Of a stretch of 64,000 nucleotides of DNA, positions 11,601 through 18,197 are shown piece by piece. The stretch comes from Streptomyces sp. NBC_00536. GTDB taxonomy: Bacteria > Actinomycetota > Actinomycetes > Streptomycetales > Streptomycetaceae. A program made the translations under genes and the position numbers. Under the pieces are notes generated by a model. It was given only the letters and a program-made list of their open reading frames with translations, searched no databases and was not told the DNA's origin. Location of the stretch: positions 7,254,001 through 7,318,000 of the forward strand of contig NZ_CP107819.1 of NCBI RefSeq assembly GCF_036346295.1, written 5' to 3'. Numbering within the stretch: position 1 is the first letter of the stretch; every line of letters starts with the position of its first letter.

Positions 11601-13206
11601 GCGCGCGCTGCCGGTCGGGGTCGGCGGCGAACTCTTCATCGCCGGTGACCTGGTGACCCGCGGCTACCTCGGCCGGCCCGGTCTGACGGCCGAGCGGTTC
11701 GTGCCGGATCCGTTCGGTGAGCCGGGTGGGCGGATGTACCGGACGGGTGATCTGGGTCGTTGGGTGTACGACGAGCGGGGTGAGGGGCGGCTGGAGTTCC
11801 TGGGCCGTACGGATGACCAGATCAAGTTGCGGGGTTTCCGGATCGAACCGGCGGAGATCGAGGCGTACTTCACGAGTCGGGCGGACATCGCGCAGGCCGC
11901 GGTGCTGCTGCGTGAGGACAATCCGGGTGATCAGCGTCTGGTCGCCTATCTGGTCCCGGCTGCCGGTGCGGTCCTGCCGGAGGTGGCCGAACTGCGTGCG
12001 GAGGCCGCTGCTCAGTTGCCCGCGTATCTCCTTCCCTCGGCCCTGGTCGTGCTGGAGACTCTGCCGTTGACGCCGAACGGGAAGCTGGACCGGCGGGCGC
12101 TGCCCGTCCCGGCCGCGGCGACGGTGCCCGCCTCGCGGGCGGCCCGTACGCCGCGGGAAGAGGTGCTGTGCGGTCTCTTCGCCACGGCCCTCGCGGTCGA
12201 GCACGTCGGCATCGACGACAACTTCTTCGACCTCGGCGGCCACTCCCTGCTCGCCGCCCGGCTGACCGCCCGGGTCCGCGAGGAACTGGGCGTCCAGATC
12301 GGCCTGCGGGCCCTGTTCGAGACGCCGACGGTGGCCCTGCTGGCCGAGCGGATCGACGCCGACGGTGACACCGAATCCTCCGACGGGCTCGGGCAGTTGC
12401 TGCCGCTGCGCACAGGCGGCGCCCGTCAGCCGCTCTTCGCCGTACACCCCGGCGGTGGCCTCGGCTGGTGCTACTCCGGTCTCGCCCGCCACCTCGACCG
12501 TGACCGGCCGCTGTACGCGCTCCAGGCCCGCGGGCTCGACGGCGCGGGCGAACTCCCCGGATCGGTACCCGAGATGGCGGCCGACTACCTGCGGCTGATC
12601 CGCGCGGTGCAGCCCGCCGGCCCGTACCACCTGCTCGGCTGGTCCTTCGGTGGCACGGTGGCGCACGAACTGGCCCGCCAGTTGCAGGAGGCGGGCGAGG
12701 AAGTGGCGCTGCTGGCCATGCTCGACTCGCACCCGACGGGACGCTTCCGGCACGCCGGTCAGCCCAGCGAGGCGGAGATCCTCTCGCTCGCGCTGGACGG
12801 GCTCGACCTCGAAGAACTCGACGCGCTCGCCACGGCCGCCCCGGCGGACGGTGCGGACGCGCTGGGCGACGGACTCCCCTCCGCCGCGGCCGTACTGGAG
12901 CTGCTGCGGGAGCGCGGCAGCGTGCTGGGCGGGCTGGACCCGGCCGCCCTGGACCGGCTGGTGAAGGTGACCGCCAACAACCTCGCGCTGGCCCAGGGCG
13001 AGGAACCGGGCCGCTACCGGGGCCCCGTGCTCTTCTTCGAGGCCCTGCCGGGCCGGGGCGCCGACGGCACCCCGCTGGCCGAACTGTGGGCCGCGCACGT
13101 GGACGGCCCGGTGGAGAACCACCCGCTGGACATCCCGCACAGCCGCTTCACCACTCCCGAGGCGCTGGCCCAGATCGGCCCCGTGCTCGCCGCCCACCTG
13201 CGCTGA
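2647..13206 (+). CDS. Trimodular non-ribosomal peptide synthetase, C-A-PCP x3 plus thioesterase
   Basis: A 3519-residue terminating NRPS. Approximate domains: C1 55-485, A1 505-1015, PCP1 1035-1105, C2 1125-1555, A2 1575-2080, PCP2 2100-2165, C3 2185-2620, A3 2640-3145, PCP3 3165-3235, TE 3260-3515. Condensation motifs are HHIASDA (191-197; Ala replaces the usual Gly) and HHIAGDG at 1254 and 2318. Carrier serines are 1069, 2132 and 3200. The TE serine is 3333 in GWSFGG. No epimerisation, methylation or reductase domain is seen, so release is by hydrolysis or cyclisation. Specificity residues aligned by eye to PheA read DSTKIGHVGK (A1, Asp-like but unmatched), DAYWMGGVFK (A2, Val) and DLTKVGEVGK (A3, Asn). 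GTG 2647 follows GGGGAG; an in-frame ATG at 2590 lacks a ribosome site. C2 and C3, and the ends of A2 and A3, share long identical DNA tracts. Confidence 0.95.
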   Translation: MSTTQTATAGATAADTARRIAELSPDQRARLEARLRERLARRPAAPTGVPRRTAGGPVPLSFTQEQIWLAQQIAPESAAYNVPMAVTCSGPLDAERLARAFRTVITRHEVLRTTFAAGADGSPVQLVHDEALFALPVTDLRTLTADEAEARVRARLAQEANVPFDLAAGPLLRAALLRTGDQEHVLSLTIHHIASDAWSVNVLLAEAAAAYRLADGPAGAALPPLPVQYGDFAAWQRGRLEGTAHQESLGYWQQRLSGLTDTPPPATATGRPEGAPAAGTHTLELPARVAADLRALAAHHRTTLFTVSLAALQVLLHRYGGGADPVIATPVGGRGRSELEGLIGCFVNTLLLRGDLSPRSAGDAPGGDPTFAELLERATASTRRDFQHQEVPFEQLAAQLRAGSPDGLARTMLVLDQAAPDTAGAAADAGELVLRPLDGGGPADAKRDLTFTVSETGDTLTLTLVHRTDRYEERSAERLLAHYATLLREAATDPHRPVGRLPLLTSGERTLLLDTWNATALAVPAGTFHGRFAEQAARTPDAVAVTGADGTHRYAALDRLANRLAHHLRALGVDRETPVGICLERGSWTVVALLAVLKAGGCYVPVDPAQPQERMAMMLADTAAPVVITRTALADRLPAGVRAVTVEELALDALPDTAPDVSVDPGQAAYVLFTSGSTGRPKGVVVEHRQVLNYHTAVVSALGLEPAGYAMVQPFTFDSCVTVLSSALLGGGTLHMVDADTAADGRLLAAYFAEHAIDYLKISPSHLAALEGPGAVHRVLPRRGLILGGEGSTSAFVRDLLGRAECEVLNHYGPTETTVGVTTHRPRAAALAATTTVPIGRPLGNVRAYVLDGRGEPVPVGVPGELFIGGAQVTRGYLGRPGLTAEKFVPDPTGVPGARMYRTGDLTRRLPDGAIEFLGRLDDQVKIRGFRIELGEVEAALAALAALAPVAAAAAVVREDRPGDRQLVGYLVPLPGATLEPADLRRELARSLPGYMVPSALVVLDALPLTAHNKLDRRALPAPPRQEAEAGRAPRDDREAALCRIFAEVLGAEREPGIDESFFDLGGHSLLAMRLVAVVRAELGAEVGVRDLFEAPTVAALAERLNGALPAGTVAPLVRAERPDVLPLSFAQRRLRFLNGMEGEASAYAMPVVLRLTEAVDAMALQAALDDVVERHETLRTVFPETGGELRQVIVPAAAGLVPLSVVVGIDEGGARERIAELSALPFDLASELPLRAALFTLAAEEHLLVLVLHHIAGDGLSMRPLTEDLTAAYEARSDARTPDWAPLAVQYADFALWQHEHLGDPDTPGTPLNRQLAHWTAELDGLPEEIALPADHSRPAQPTHRARVHTTHTDAAVHEQLTAHARAHQATLFHSVHAALAVLLTRNGAGTDVPIGTPTAGRAHRDLDQLIGFFVNTLVLRTDTSGNPTHTELLRRTRDVNLTALSHQDVPFERLVEALNPTRTPHRHPLFQTILTLNSAPAAVAEHGTQHVEFESAAKFDLSVTVTEQHTAEGAPAGLGVTIEYAADLFEPATIARLADQFQRILRAAAAHPDTPLHAIDLLGESGRAELAALATGAVRPLPAAALPELFAAQVARTPDATAVVCGTGTLSYAQLDTAAGLLARHLVALGAGAESRVALLQERSAELVVSTLAVVRAGSAYVPLSESWPDERMALVLADTGADVLLVDAATRDLPFVRARAAAGVRVVDVSAPLPDAPDRPVPAVQPDQLAYVMYTSGSTGAPKGVAVTHADVAALAADGWWRRDGHHERVLFHSPQAFDAATYELWVPLLSGGQVVVAPAGDLDPERIGRLIATYRITALWLTAGLFRLLAEDAPQSLTGVREVMTGGDVVPAAAVRRVLAAHPGLRVVDGYGPTETTVFATRHPITAGDALGSTVPIGRPLDNMRVQVLDPSLGQVPPGVAGELFIAGAGLARGYLGRPGATAERFVPDPFGEPGGRMYRTGDLGRWVYDERGEGRLEFLGRTDDQIKLRGFRIEPAEIEAYFTSRVDIAQAAVLLREDNPGDQRLVAYLVPAAGAVLPEVAELRAEAAAQLPAYLVPSALVVLETLPLTPNGKLDRRALPVPAAVAVPASRAARTPREEVLCGLFATALAVEHVGIDDNFFDLGGHSLLAMRLVAAVRAELGAEVGVRDLFEAPTVAALAERLGRALPATALAPLVRTEPRPARVPLSFAQARLWFLNRMEETERASYNIPVVLRLTEAVDAVALQAALDDVVGRHETLRTVFPETGGEPCQVIVPAAAGLVPLSVVGTDEGGARERIAELSALPFDLASELPLRAALFALAPEEHLLVLVLHHIAGDGLSMRPLTEDLTAAYEARSDARTPDWAPLAVQYADFALWQHEHLGDPDTPGTPLNRQLAHWTAELDGLPEEIALPADHSRPAQPTHRARVHTTYTDASVHEQLTAHARAHQATLFHSVHAALAVLLTRNGAGTDVPIGTPTAGRAHRDLDQLIGFFVNTLVLRTDTSGNPTHTELLRRTRDVNLTALSHQDVPFERLVEALNPTRTPHRHPLFQTILTFNNAVVTGADPVDTGTDVASESAAKFDLSVTVTELHTGDGAPAGLGVTIEYAADLFEPATIARLAEQFQRILCGAAAHPDTPLNEIDLLAEHERKALFGDWNGPSRALPGRTLPELFAAQVARTPDATAVVCDTGTLSYAQLDTAANRLARHLVAQGAGPERLVALAVPRSVETLVAVLAVLKSGAAYLPVDLTHPGERIAYTLADARPLCVVTTTGAASRLPVTDHPRLLLDAPDTAAALAALPDHDLTDDDRSAPLSLRNPAYVIYTSGSTGRPKGVVVEHYSLDAYLAWAREAYGSVAGRALVHSPVSFDLTVTGLFAPLTSGGTVQLIELDDQAPTAGEFDRPTFVKATPSHLALLTALPERFSPSEQLVLGGESLMGDVLDEWRRKHPGATVINEYGPTETTVGCTEFRIEPGDTAPSGVITIGRPIWNTRMYALDEALRALPVGVGGELFIAGDLVTRGYLGRPGLTAERFVPDPFGEPGGRMYRTGDLGRWVYDERGEGRLEFLGRTDDQIKLRGFRIEPAEIEAYFTSRADIAQAAVLLREDNPGDQRLVAYLVPAAGAVLPEVAELRAEAAAQLPAYLLPSALVVLETLPLTPNGKLDRRALPVPAAATVPASRAARTPREEVLCGLFATALAVEHVGIDDNFFDLGGHSLLAARLTARVREELGVQIGLRALFETPTVALLAERIDADGDTESSDGLGQLLPLRTGGARQPLFAVHPGGGLGWCYSGLARHLDRDRPLYALQARGLDGAGELPGSVPEMAADYLRLIRAVQPAGPYHLLGWSFGGTVAHELARQLQEAGEEVALLAMLDSHPTGRFRHAGQPSEAEILSLALDGLDLEELDALATAAPADGADALGDGLPSAAAVLELLRERGSVLGGLDPAALDRLVKVTANNLALAQGEEPGRYRGPVLFFEALPGRGADGTPLAELWAAHVDGPVENHPLDIPHSRFTTPEALAQIGPVLAAHLR
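6427..6668 (+). repeat. Identical tract in C2, copy of 9619-9860 in C3
   Basis: These 242 bases match 9619-9860 base for base by eye (offset 3192). They lie inside a longer, slightly diverged match that runs from about 6103/9298 to beyond 7050/10240. The tract begins just after the HHxxxDG motif of the condensation domain. Third positions are less GC-biased than in flanking NRPS DNA. Perfect silent-site identity in a diverged background points to recent duplication or gene conversion. Confidence 0.9.
8485..8747 (+). repeat. Near-identical tract at end of A2, copy of 11689-11951 in A3
   Basis: Bases 8485-8677 equal 11689-11881 exactly. After one substitution at 8678 the match continues to 8747. 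The offset (3204) differs from that of the C-domain tract because the two modules differ slightly in length. The tract covers the A7-A9 core motifs (YRTGDL to the hinge), outside the substrate pocket, so exchange here would not change specificity. Confidence 0.9.
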
Positions 13207-13216
13207 CCGGGGGCAC

Positions 13217-13257
13217 GCGGGTGGCGCGCCCGGCCCGCTGTCGGCCGCGCCACCCGC
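13217..13257 (+). terminator. Hairpin after the NRPS gene
   Basis: Perfect 12-base arms GCGGGTGGCGCG (13217-13228) and CGCGCCACCCGC (13246-13257) enclose a 17-base loop just past the NRPS stop codon. There is no T-run, as is common for high-GC actinobacterial hairpins. It may attenuate rather than fully stop transcription into the exporter gene. The rest of 13258-13452 is C-rich with no gene seen. Confidence 0.5.
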
Positions 13258-13452
13258 CCCGCGCCCGTCCCGCGCCCGCCCCGCCCCCGTCCCCGCTGTC
13301 GCTCTCGCCCCGCCCCTGCCCCCCGTCTTCCCGACCCGCCGCCGCGGCCGGTGCTGCCTTGCCGCCGCGCCGTCATGCCGCCATGCCTGCGAACGGAACC
13401 GTCCCATGCCCGTACCGCCCCCGTCCTTCGCACCGCCCCCCGTGGACCTGCC

Positions 13453-14808
13453 GTGACCACCTTCGTGCTCGTCTGGGCGGGCCGGCTGGTCACCGCCCTC
13501 GGATCCAGCATCTCCGGCTTCGCCCTCGGCCTGTGGATCTACCAACAGACCGGATCCGTCACCCAGTTCGCCACCAGCCTGCTGCTCGGTTTCGCCCCGG
13601 GCATGCTGGCCGCCCCGGTCGCCGGGGTCCTGGTGGACCGCTACCGGCGCCGCAACGTGCTGCTCTGCGCGGACGCGGCGGCCATGCTCGCCGCCGTGGC
13701 CATGGCCGCCTCGCAGGCGACCGGGCACCTGGCCGTCTGGCAGGTGTACGCGGTCATCGTCGTGGAATCGTGCTGCGCGGCCTTCCAATGGCCCGCGCTC
13801 GCCGCCGCCGTCTCCGGCATGGTCCGGCCCGAACAGCGCGGCCGGGCCAGCGCGATGACCCAGACCGCCCTGGCCGGAGCGCAGTTGCTCGGCCCGATGC
13901 TCGCCGCCGTGCTGCTGGGCGCGGGCGGGCTGCGCGCCGTCCTGGTGGTCGACGTCGTCTCGTTCGGGCTGGGGCTGCTCACCTTGGTGATCGCCCGCTT
14001 CCCCGAGCCGGCGCCCCGACCGGAACACACCGGTGGTCCCGGCGAACACCCCGGCTGGCGCGCGGAGTTGAGGGAGGGGCGGCGGCTGCTCACCGGGCAG
14101 CCGGGACTGCGGCACCTGCTCCGCCTGGTCACCGTCCTCAACGCGGCCGAGGCCACCGCCACCGCCCTGCTGCTCCCGCTCGTCCTGGCCGCCACCCCCG
14201 CGGACCAGCAGAACGCCGCGGTGGCCATGGTCAGCACCGCCGGCGGGCTCGGCCTCGCGATCAGCAGCGTCGCCATGTCCATCTGGTCCACCCCTCGCCG
14301 CCCCTTGCCCTGGGTCACCGCGGCCACCGTCCTCAGCGGGGTCGCGGTCCTCCTGGCCGGGTTCTTCCCGCGCCCGGTCCTGCTGGCCGCGGCCGCCTTC
14401 ACCTTCTTCCTCGGCCTGCCGGTGGTGACCAGCTGCTCCCAGGTGCTGTGGCAGTCCGCGGTGGCCGCCGAGGCCCAGGGCCGTGTCTTCGCCCTGCGCC
14501 GCATGTTCACCCAAGGCGGCACCCTGCTCGGCTACTTGCTCGCGGGACCGCTCGCCTCGCAGGTCTTCAGCCCGCTGGTGGATCCCGGCGGACCGCTCGC
14601 CGCCACCCTGGGCCGGCTCCTCGGTACGGCCCGGGACCGTGGCAGTGCCCTGCTGCTCTGCTGTACGGGCCTGGTCCTGGCGGTCATCGCCCTGGCCGGA
14701 CGCCGCCACACGATCACGGCCCTGCCCGCGCCGCCCGCCGACGGCCCGCCACCCGCCGCACGGGAGGGCGTCCCCGAACAGGTCCCTGAGGGACAACCCG
14801 TCCCGTAA
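13453..14808 (+). CDS. MFS exporter (MFS_3/EntS-like)
   Basis: This is an integral membrane protein of about 451 residues, with roughly 10-12 hydrophobic segments and the MFS loop motif GVLVDRYRRRNVL between helices 2 and 3. It resembles the group that includes the enterobactin exporter EntS and macrolide efflux proteins. It follows the terminating NRPS on the same strand, so export of the peptide or self-protection is the natural guess; the substrate is inferred from position only. The GTG at 13453 starts directly at the first hydrophobic helix. An in-frame ATG at 13351 would add 34 polar, proline- and arginine-rich residues atypical for an MFS N-terminus. The C-terminus is a short Pro-rich cytoplasmic tail. 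Confidence 0.8.
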   Translation: MTTFVLVWAGRLVTALGSSISGFALGLWIYQQTGSVTQFATSLLLGFAPGMLAAPVAGVLVDRYRRRNVLLCADAAAMLAAVAMAASQATGHLAVWQVYAVIVVESCCAAFQWPALAAAVSGMVRPEQRGRASAMTQTALAGAQLLGPMLAAVLLGAGGLRAVLVVDVVSFGLGLLTLVIARFPEPAPRPEHTGGPGEHPGWRAELREGRRLLTGQPGLRHLLRLVTVLNAAEATATALLLPLVLAATPADQQNAAVAMVSTAGGLGLAISSVAMSIWSTPRRPLPWVTAATVLSGVAVLLAGFFPRPVLLAAAAFTFFLGLPVVTSCSQVLWQSAVAAEAQGRVFALRRMFTQGGTLLGYLLAGPLASQVFSPLVDPGGPLAATLGRLLGTARDRGSALLLCCTGLVLAVIALAGRRHTITALPAPPADGPPPAAREGVPEQVPEGQPVP

Positions 14809-14905
14809 CGCCCGCCCTTTCAGTGGGATTTGCATACCCTCGGGGGTGATGTCCCCCCGCCCGTTCGGGCCGCGCCGCGCCGCCCTCCACCGATCCGGAG
14901 TCACC

Positions 14906-15865
14906 GTGATCTTCCGTCCCACCACACCGTCCGAACTCGACCGCTTCCTGCCGCTCGTCCGCGCCGACGCGGCCGGCGGGATGACGGCCGACACGTACAC
15001 GGCCCGGCTCGCCGCCGGTGAGTACCGCCCCGACTGGACCTGGATCGCCGAAGACGCGCCGGGCGCAACGCCGCTCGCCCTCGCCGTCTGGTGGGGCGAC
15101 CCGGACGAGGACCTGCCCGGCGCCCTCGACGGACTGTTCGTCCACGACGCGGTCCGCTCGGAGGCCGAACGTACGGACCTGGCCGCCGGGTTGCTCAGTG
15201 CCGGGCACGCGGCCCACGCCGCCGCGGGTGCGAGCGCCGCCCCCGAATACCACCTCTCGCTCCCCGGTGACTGGCACGACCGGCCCGACACGGCCGAGGC
15301 CGTGGCCTGGCGGCAGGAGGCGGCCCGGCGCGCCGGCCTCCCGGTGACCCTGGAGCGGCTGCGCTACGAGTGGACACCGGGGGACGGGCTCCCCGAGCCC
15401 ACCGGGCGGCTGCTCTTCGCGGCCGAACCGGACGACGAGGTCTTCGTCGGCCTCTTCCGCCGGGTCCTGACGGACACCCTCGACGCGGCGACCCGCAGGG
15501 AGGCCGAGCACATCGGCCCCGAGGCCCAGGCCCGCGAGGACGTCGCGTTCTACCGCGACACGATGCCCGGGGACCGGTCCTGGTGGCGGATCGCCCGGAC
15601 ACCGGACGGCGAGCCCGTCGGCTTCGGCCTCCCCTCCCGCAACCACTCCTTCCCCGTGGTCGGCTACCTCGGCGTGCTGCCCGAACACCGAGGCCACGGG
15701 TACGGAGCGGAGATCCTGGCCGAGATCACCAGGATCCTGGTGGCCGAGACCGGCCCGGAGAAGGTCCGGGCCGACACCGATCTGACGAACCTTCCGATGG
15801 CCGCCGCCTTCGCACGCGTCGGGTACCGCAACGACGCCCGCCGCCTGGTGCTGTCCGCCCACTGA
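14906..15865 (+). CDS. GNAT-family N-acetyltransferase
   Basis: A 319-residue protein whose C-terminal third carries the acetyl-CoA binding signature, YLGVLPEHRGHGYGAEIL around 250-268, followed by a typical FARVGYRND end. The N-terminal half looks like a second, degenerate GNAT fold, as in two-domain GNATs. The GTG start has CCGGAG six bases upstream. It lies downstream of the exporter at the edge of the NRPS cluster. Acetylation of a capreomycidine-containing product would be a plausible self-resistance step, as viomycin and streptothricin are inactivated by dedicated acetyltransferases. Nothing in the sequence identifies the acceptor, and it could equally be unrelated to the cluster. Confidence 0.7.
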   Translation: MIFRPTTPSELDRFLPLVRADAAGGMTADTYTARLAAGEYRPDWTWIAEDAPGATPLALAVWWGDPDEDLPGALDGLFVHDAVRSEAERTDLAAGLLSAGHAAHAAAGASAAPEYHLSLPGDWHDRPDTAEAVAWRQEAARRAGLPVTLERLRYEWTPGDGLPEPTGRLLFAAEPDDEVFVGLFRRVLTDTLDAATRREAEHIGPEAQAREDVAFYRDTMPGDRSWWRIARTPDGEPVGFGLPSRNHSFPVVGYLGVLPEHRGHGYGAEILAEITRILVAETGPEKVRADTDLTNLPMAAAFARVGYRNDARRLVLSAH

Positions 15866-15989
15866 GCGCGTCGGGCGGGACCGCGGCCCCGCGAGCGGGC
15901 GGCCCGAGATCGTGCGTCTATCCGCTGAATATCAGCCCTCGCTTCCATGGGCCCCACTGATCACCCGATGGAGAGGGACACAACCGAAG

Positions 15990-16910
15990 ATGAGCACCGA
16001 AGAGCCGACCGTCGCTTCGACCGAGGCCGAGGCACGGGCCGCGTTCCTGTCACGGGTCTGTGGCCCCGCCCTCGGTGCGCGCGCGTTGCTGGAGCGGGCG
16101 GCGGAGCTGCTGCCCGGCGCGGTCGACACGGCCTCGGACATCGAGACGGCCCTCGCAGAGCTGGCCGCCCACGCGACGAGACGCCCGGCCCCCGCCGCCC
16201 CCGCGGCCTGGGGCCTCGACCTGGCCACGGGCGCGCTGCGCCGGGTGGCCGTCCCCGAACCCGGCTCCCCGGTGGGCGTCGCGGCGGGTCTGACCTGGGT
16301 GGCCGCCCTCGAATCGGGCCTCGCCCAGCACTGCGAGGCCCTCCTCGCCGAGCGCCTCGGCGCGCCCGGGACCCGGCTGCCCCGGATGCACCTCGGCTCC
16401 GGGGCGCACGGGGTCCCCGGCGGACCCGGTGTCCCCGACGCCCTGCTCGGCGCCCTGCGCGCCGCGGGCGGGTTCGTCGCGCACGACCTGTCCGGTCTGC
16501 TCTCCCTGCCCGCCTGCGCCGTCACGCTGGCCCCGCGCGCGGAACCGGCCGCGGACGGCGGCCCGGACGGCGGCCCGGACGGCGCCCCGGACAGCGCCCC
16601 GGACCCGGCCGCGCACACCGTGGTCGCCACCGGCGCGACCCTGACCGAGGCGGCCCGTACCGCCGTGCTGCGCGCCCTGTCAGCCCGCGGCGCCCGCGCG
16701 GCCGGGCGGCCGGTCCGGCACGCGTTCCCCGCCATCGGCCGGGACCGGGAGGAGGCGGACTGCCGGCCGCTGCCCGCCGCCCAGTGGTCGCACCCCCTGG
16801 ACGCCCTGCGCTCCCAGGGCCACTGCCCCGTCGCGGTCCTGCCGGACCACGACGCCCGCGTGGGCGAGGTGCTGCCGTACCTCGTACGGATCGTGCTGCC
16901 GGCCGGCTAG
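15990..16910 (+). CDS. YcaO-like protein (tentative), possible RiPP accessory
   Basis: A 306-residue soluble protein that I cannot assign firmly. Several stretches look like YcaO-family proteins: an Ala/Gly segment followed by an acidic helix (AGLTWVAALESGLAQHCEAL, about 105-124), a second helix after ATGATLTEAA, and the ending HPLDALRSQGHCP...LPYLVRIVLP. If correct, it is shorter than most stand-alone YcaO enzymes (about 400 residues or more) and may lack part of the ATP site. A low-complexity DGGPDGGPDGAPDSAPDPA insert sits at about 190-208. The ATG at 15990 follows GAGAGGGA. Its stop overlaps the stop of the convergent regulator gene by 4 bases. Position next to the lanthipeptide locus suggests, but does not prove, a role there. 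Confidence 0.45.
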   Translation: MSTEEPTVASTEAEARAAFLSRVCGPALGARALLERAAELLPGAVDTASDIETALAELAAHATRRPAPAAPAAWGLDLATGALRRVAVPEPGSPVGVAAGLTWVAALESGLAQHCEALLAERLGAPGTRLPRMHLGSGAHGVPGGPGVPDALLGALRAAGGFVAHDLSGLLSLPACAVTLAPRAEPAADGGPDGGPDGAPDSAPDPAAHTVVATGATLTEAARTAVLRALSARGARAAGRPVRHAFPAIGRDREEADCRPLPAAQWSHPLDALRSQGHCPVAVLPDHDARVGEVLPYLVRIVLPAG

Positions 16911-17995
16911 ACCCTGGGAGTAGATCCCGGGCAGACCCCGGGATTGGATCCCGGGCAGACCCCGGGGTCGCCCTGGGGGGCGGTCAGGCCCGCGCGTTCG
17001 GCCAGGGCGCCGCCCTGGAAGCGGCTCTCGGCGCCCAGTTCCTCCAGGAGTTCCGCGATGTGGCGGCGGCAGGTGCGCAGGGACATGCCCATGCGCCGGG
17101 CGATCACCTCGTCCTTGCCGCCCTCGACCAGCAGCCGCACCAGGGCCCGGCGCAGGCTGGTGCCGACCTCCTTGTACGCGGCTCCGCTGCTGCCGAGGAA
17201 GGGGTCCGCCGCGGACCAGTGCTGCTCGAAGACCCGGCACAGGTACGCCACCACGTCGGGGTCGCGGACGAGTACGGCGCCCTCGCCCGTGCCGCCGTCC
17301 GCGCGCCGGGGCAGGAAGGCCACGCTGCGGTCGAAGACCACCGCCCGGTCCGGGAGTTCGGCGGCCGTGCGGTACTCGGCCCCGGCCGCGGTCAGCGTCT
17401 CGACGTACCCCTGGGTGGCCAGGTTGGAGCGGGCCGAGTGCTGGTACAGGGTGCGCATGCGCACGCCCCGGCCGAGCATCGCCAGGTCCCGTTCGATGGC
17501 GTCGCCCAGGCGGTGGGGCGGGCGGCCGCCGCCCGGCTGGATGGTGAAGACCTCCTCCCGACACCGCGCCGACTGCTCGGCGAGCAGGGCCGATACGGCG
17601 GCCAGGTCCGGCAGCGAGTCGATGCCCTCGCGGCGGCCCTGCTCGTGGCGGGTGGCCCGGTAGCGCGGCATCAGGGAGTGCAGGTCGTCCCGGACCGACT
17701 GGGCGTGCGCCGAGGTCCGCGCGAGCTGTGCCTCCAGCGGACCGACGGCCTCCGCCGCGGCGGCGTCGGGGCTGACCGCCATCAGCTCCTCGGGGCTGCC
17801 GGGAACCGTCCTGAGCAGCCGCAGGAGGAGCAGTGTGTGGCAGGCCCGCTCCACCTCTTCGGCACTGAGACCGAGGTCAGGGGGTACGTCGGGCGGGTAC
17901 CGCTTGAGGCTTCCACGCGTCAGGACGTGCTCGAAAACAGCCACGGCCGCCGCGTCCAGCCGCGGCAACTCGAGAAATTCTGTCCCGGTATTCAT
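16907..17995 (-). CDS. LuxR-type helix-turn-helix regulator
   Basis: A 362-residue regulator. The N-terminal part has a winged-helix-like segment (LSAEEVERACHTLLLLRLL). The C-terminal end carries a GerE/LuxR helix-turn-helix (VIARRMGMSLRTCRRHIAEL, near 310-329). The middle is a variable sensor-like region with no recognised ligand domain, and there is no receiver phosphorylation site. Such orphan LuxR/TrmB-like proteins are very numerous in Streptomyces. The ATG at 17995 is preceded by TGGGG. The gene is divergent from the small exported peptide and lanthipeptide synthetase, with about 200 bases between, so it is the likely local regulator. The last residues are two copies of PGVCPGS encoded by a 24-base tandem repeat. 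Confidence 0.75.
   Translation of the reverse strand: MNTGTEFLELPRLDAAAVAVFEHVLTRGSLKRYPPDVPPDLGLSAEEVERACHTLLLLRLLRTVPGSPEELMAVSPDAAAAEAVGPLEAQLARTSAHAQSVRDDLHSLMPRYRATRHEQGRREGIDSLPDLAAVSALLAEQSARCREEVFTIQPGGGRPPHRLGDAIERDLAMLGRGVRMRTLYQHSARSNLATQGYVETLTAAGAEYRTAAELPDRAVVFDRSVAFLPRRADGGTGEGAVLVRDPDVVAYLCRVFEQHWSAADPFLGSSGAAYKEVGTSLRRALVRLLVEGGKDEVIARRMGMSLRTCRRHIAELLEELGAESRFQGGALAERAGLTAPQGDPGVCPGSNPGVCPGSTPRV
16923..16970. repeat. Two-copy 24-base tandem repeat in the regulator's 3' end
   Basis: GATCCCGGGCAGACCCCGGG occurs at 16923-16942 and again at 16947-16966, a 24-base period that keeps frame and duplicates eight residues at the C-terminus of the LuxR-type regulator. The repeats contain CCCGGG palindromes and lie right after the convergent stop codons, so the region may also fold as a weak bidirectional terminator. 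Confidence 0.8.
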
Positions 17996-18133
17996 GCTTA
18001 TACCCCACTGTGCGGCCCTGCTACTTCCGTGCTCTGCAGGGTATTGCCAGATCGGAGCGCTGGACCAAGAGGTCGCGGCATGAGGAGATTTGGGTGTCCC
18101 GCCACACAAACCCCATCAGGCGGACATCGCATG

Positions 18134-18160
18134 GCGAACCCCCTCATCGATGGAGTTCGC
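18134..18160. promoter_or_regulatory. Dyad upstream of the small peptide and lanthipeptide genes
   Basis: GCGAAC (18134-18139) and GTTCGC (18155-18160) flank a palindrome CATCGATG (18145-18152), 38 bases before the start of the 63-residue peptide gene. The position fits an operator for the divergent LuxR-type regulator. The rest of 17996-18197 shows no gene and no strong sigma-70 pair that I can defend. Confidence 0.35.
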
Positions 18161-18197
18161 GGACCATGCCACCACCTCCCGACTCAGGAGTCGCACC

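Noticed and set aside
1057..15291. Very long open frames on the minus strand opposite the NRPS (1057-5118 and 5617-15291)
   Set aside because: They are antisense shadows of GC-rich coding DNA: low-complexity Gly/Arg/Val/His translations, no domains, no ribosome sites, and they run through several unrelated plus-strand genes.
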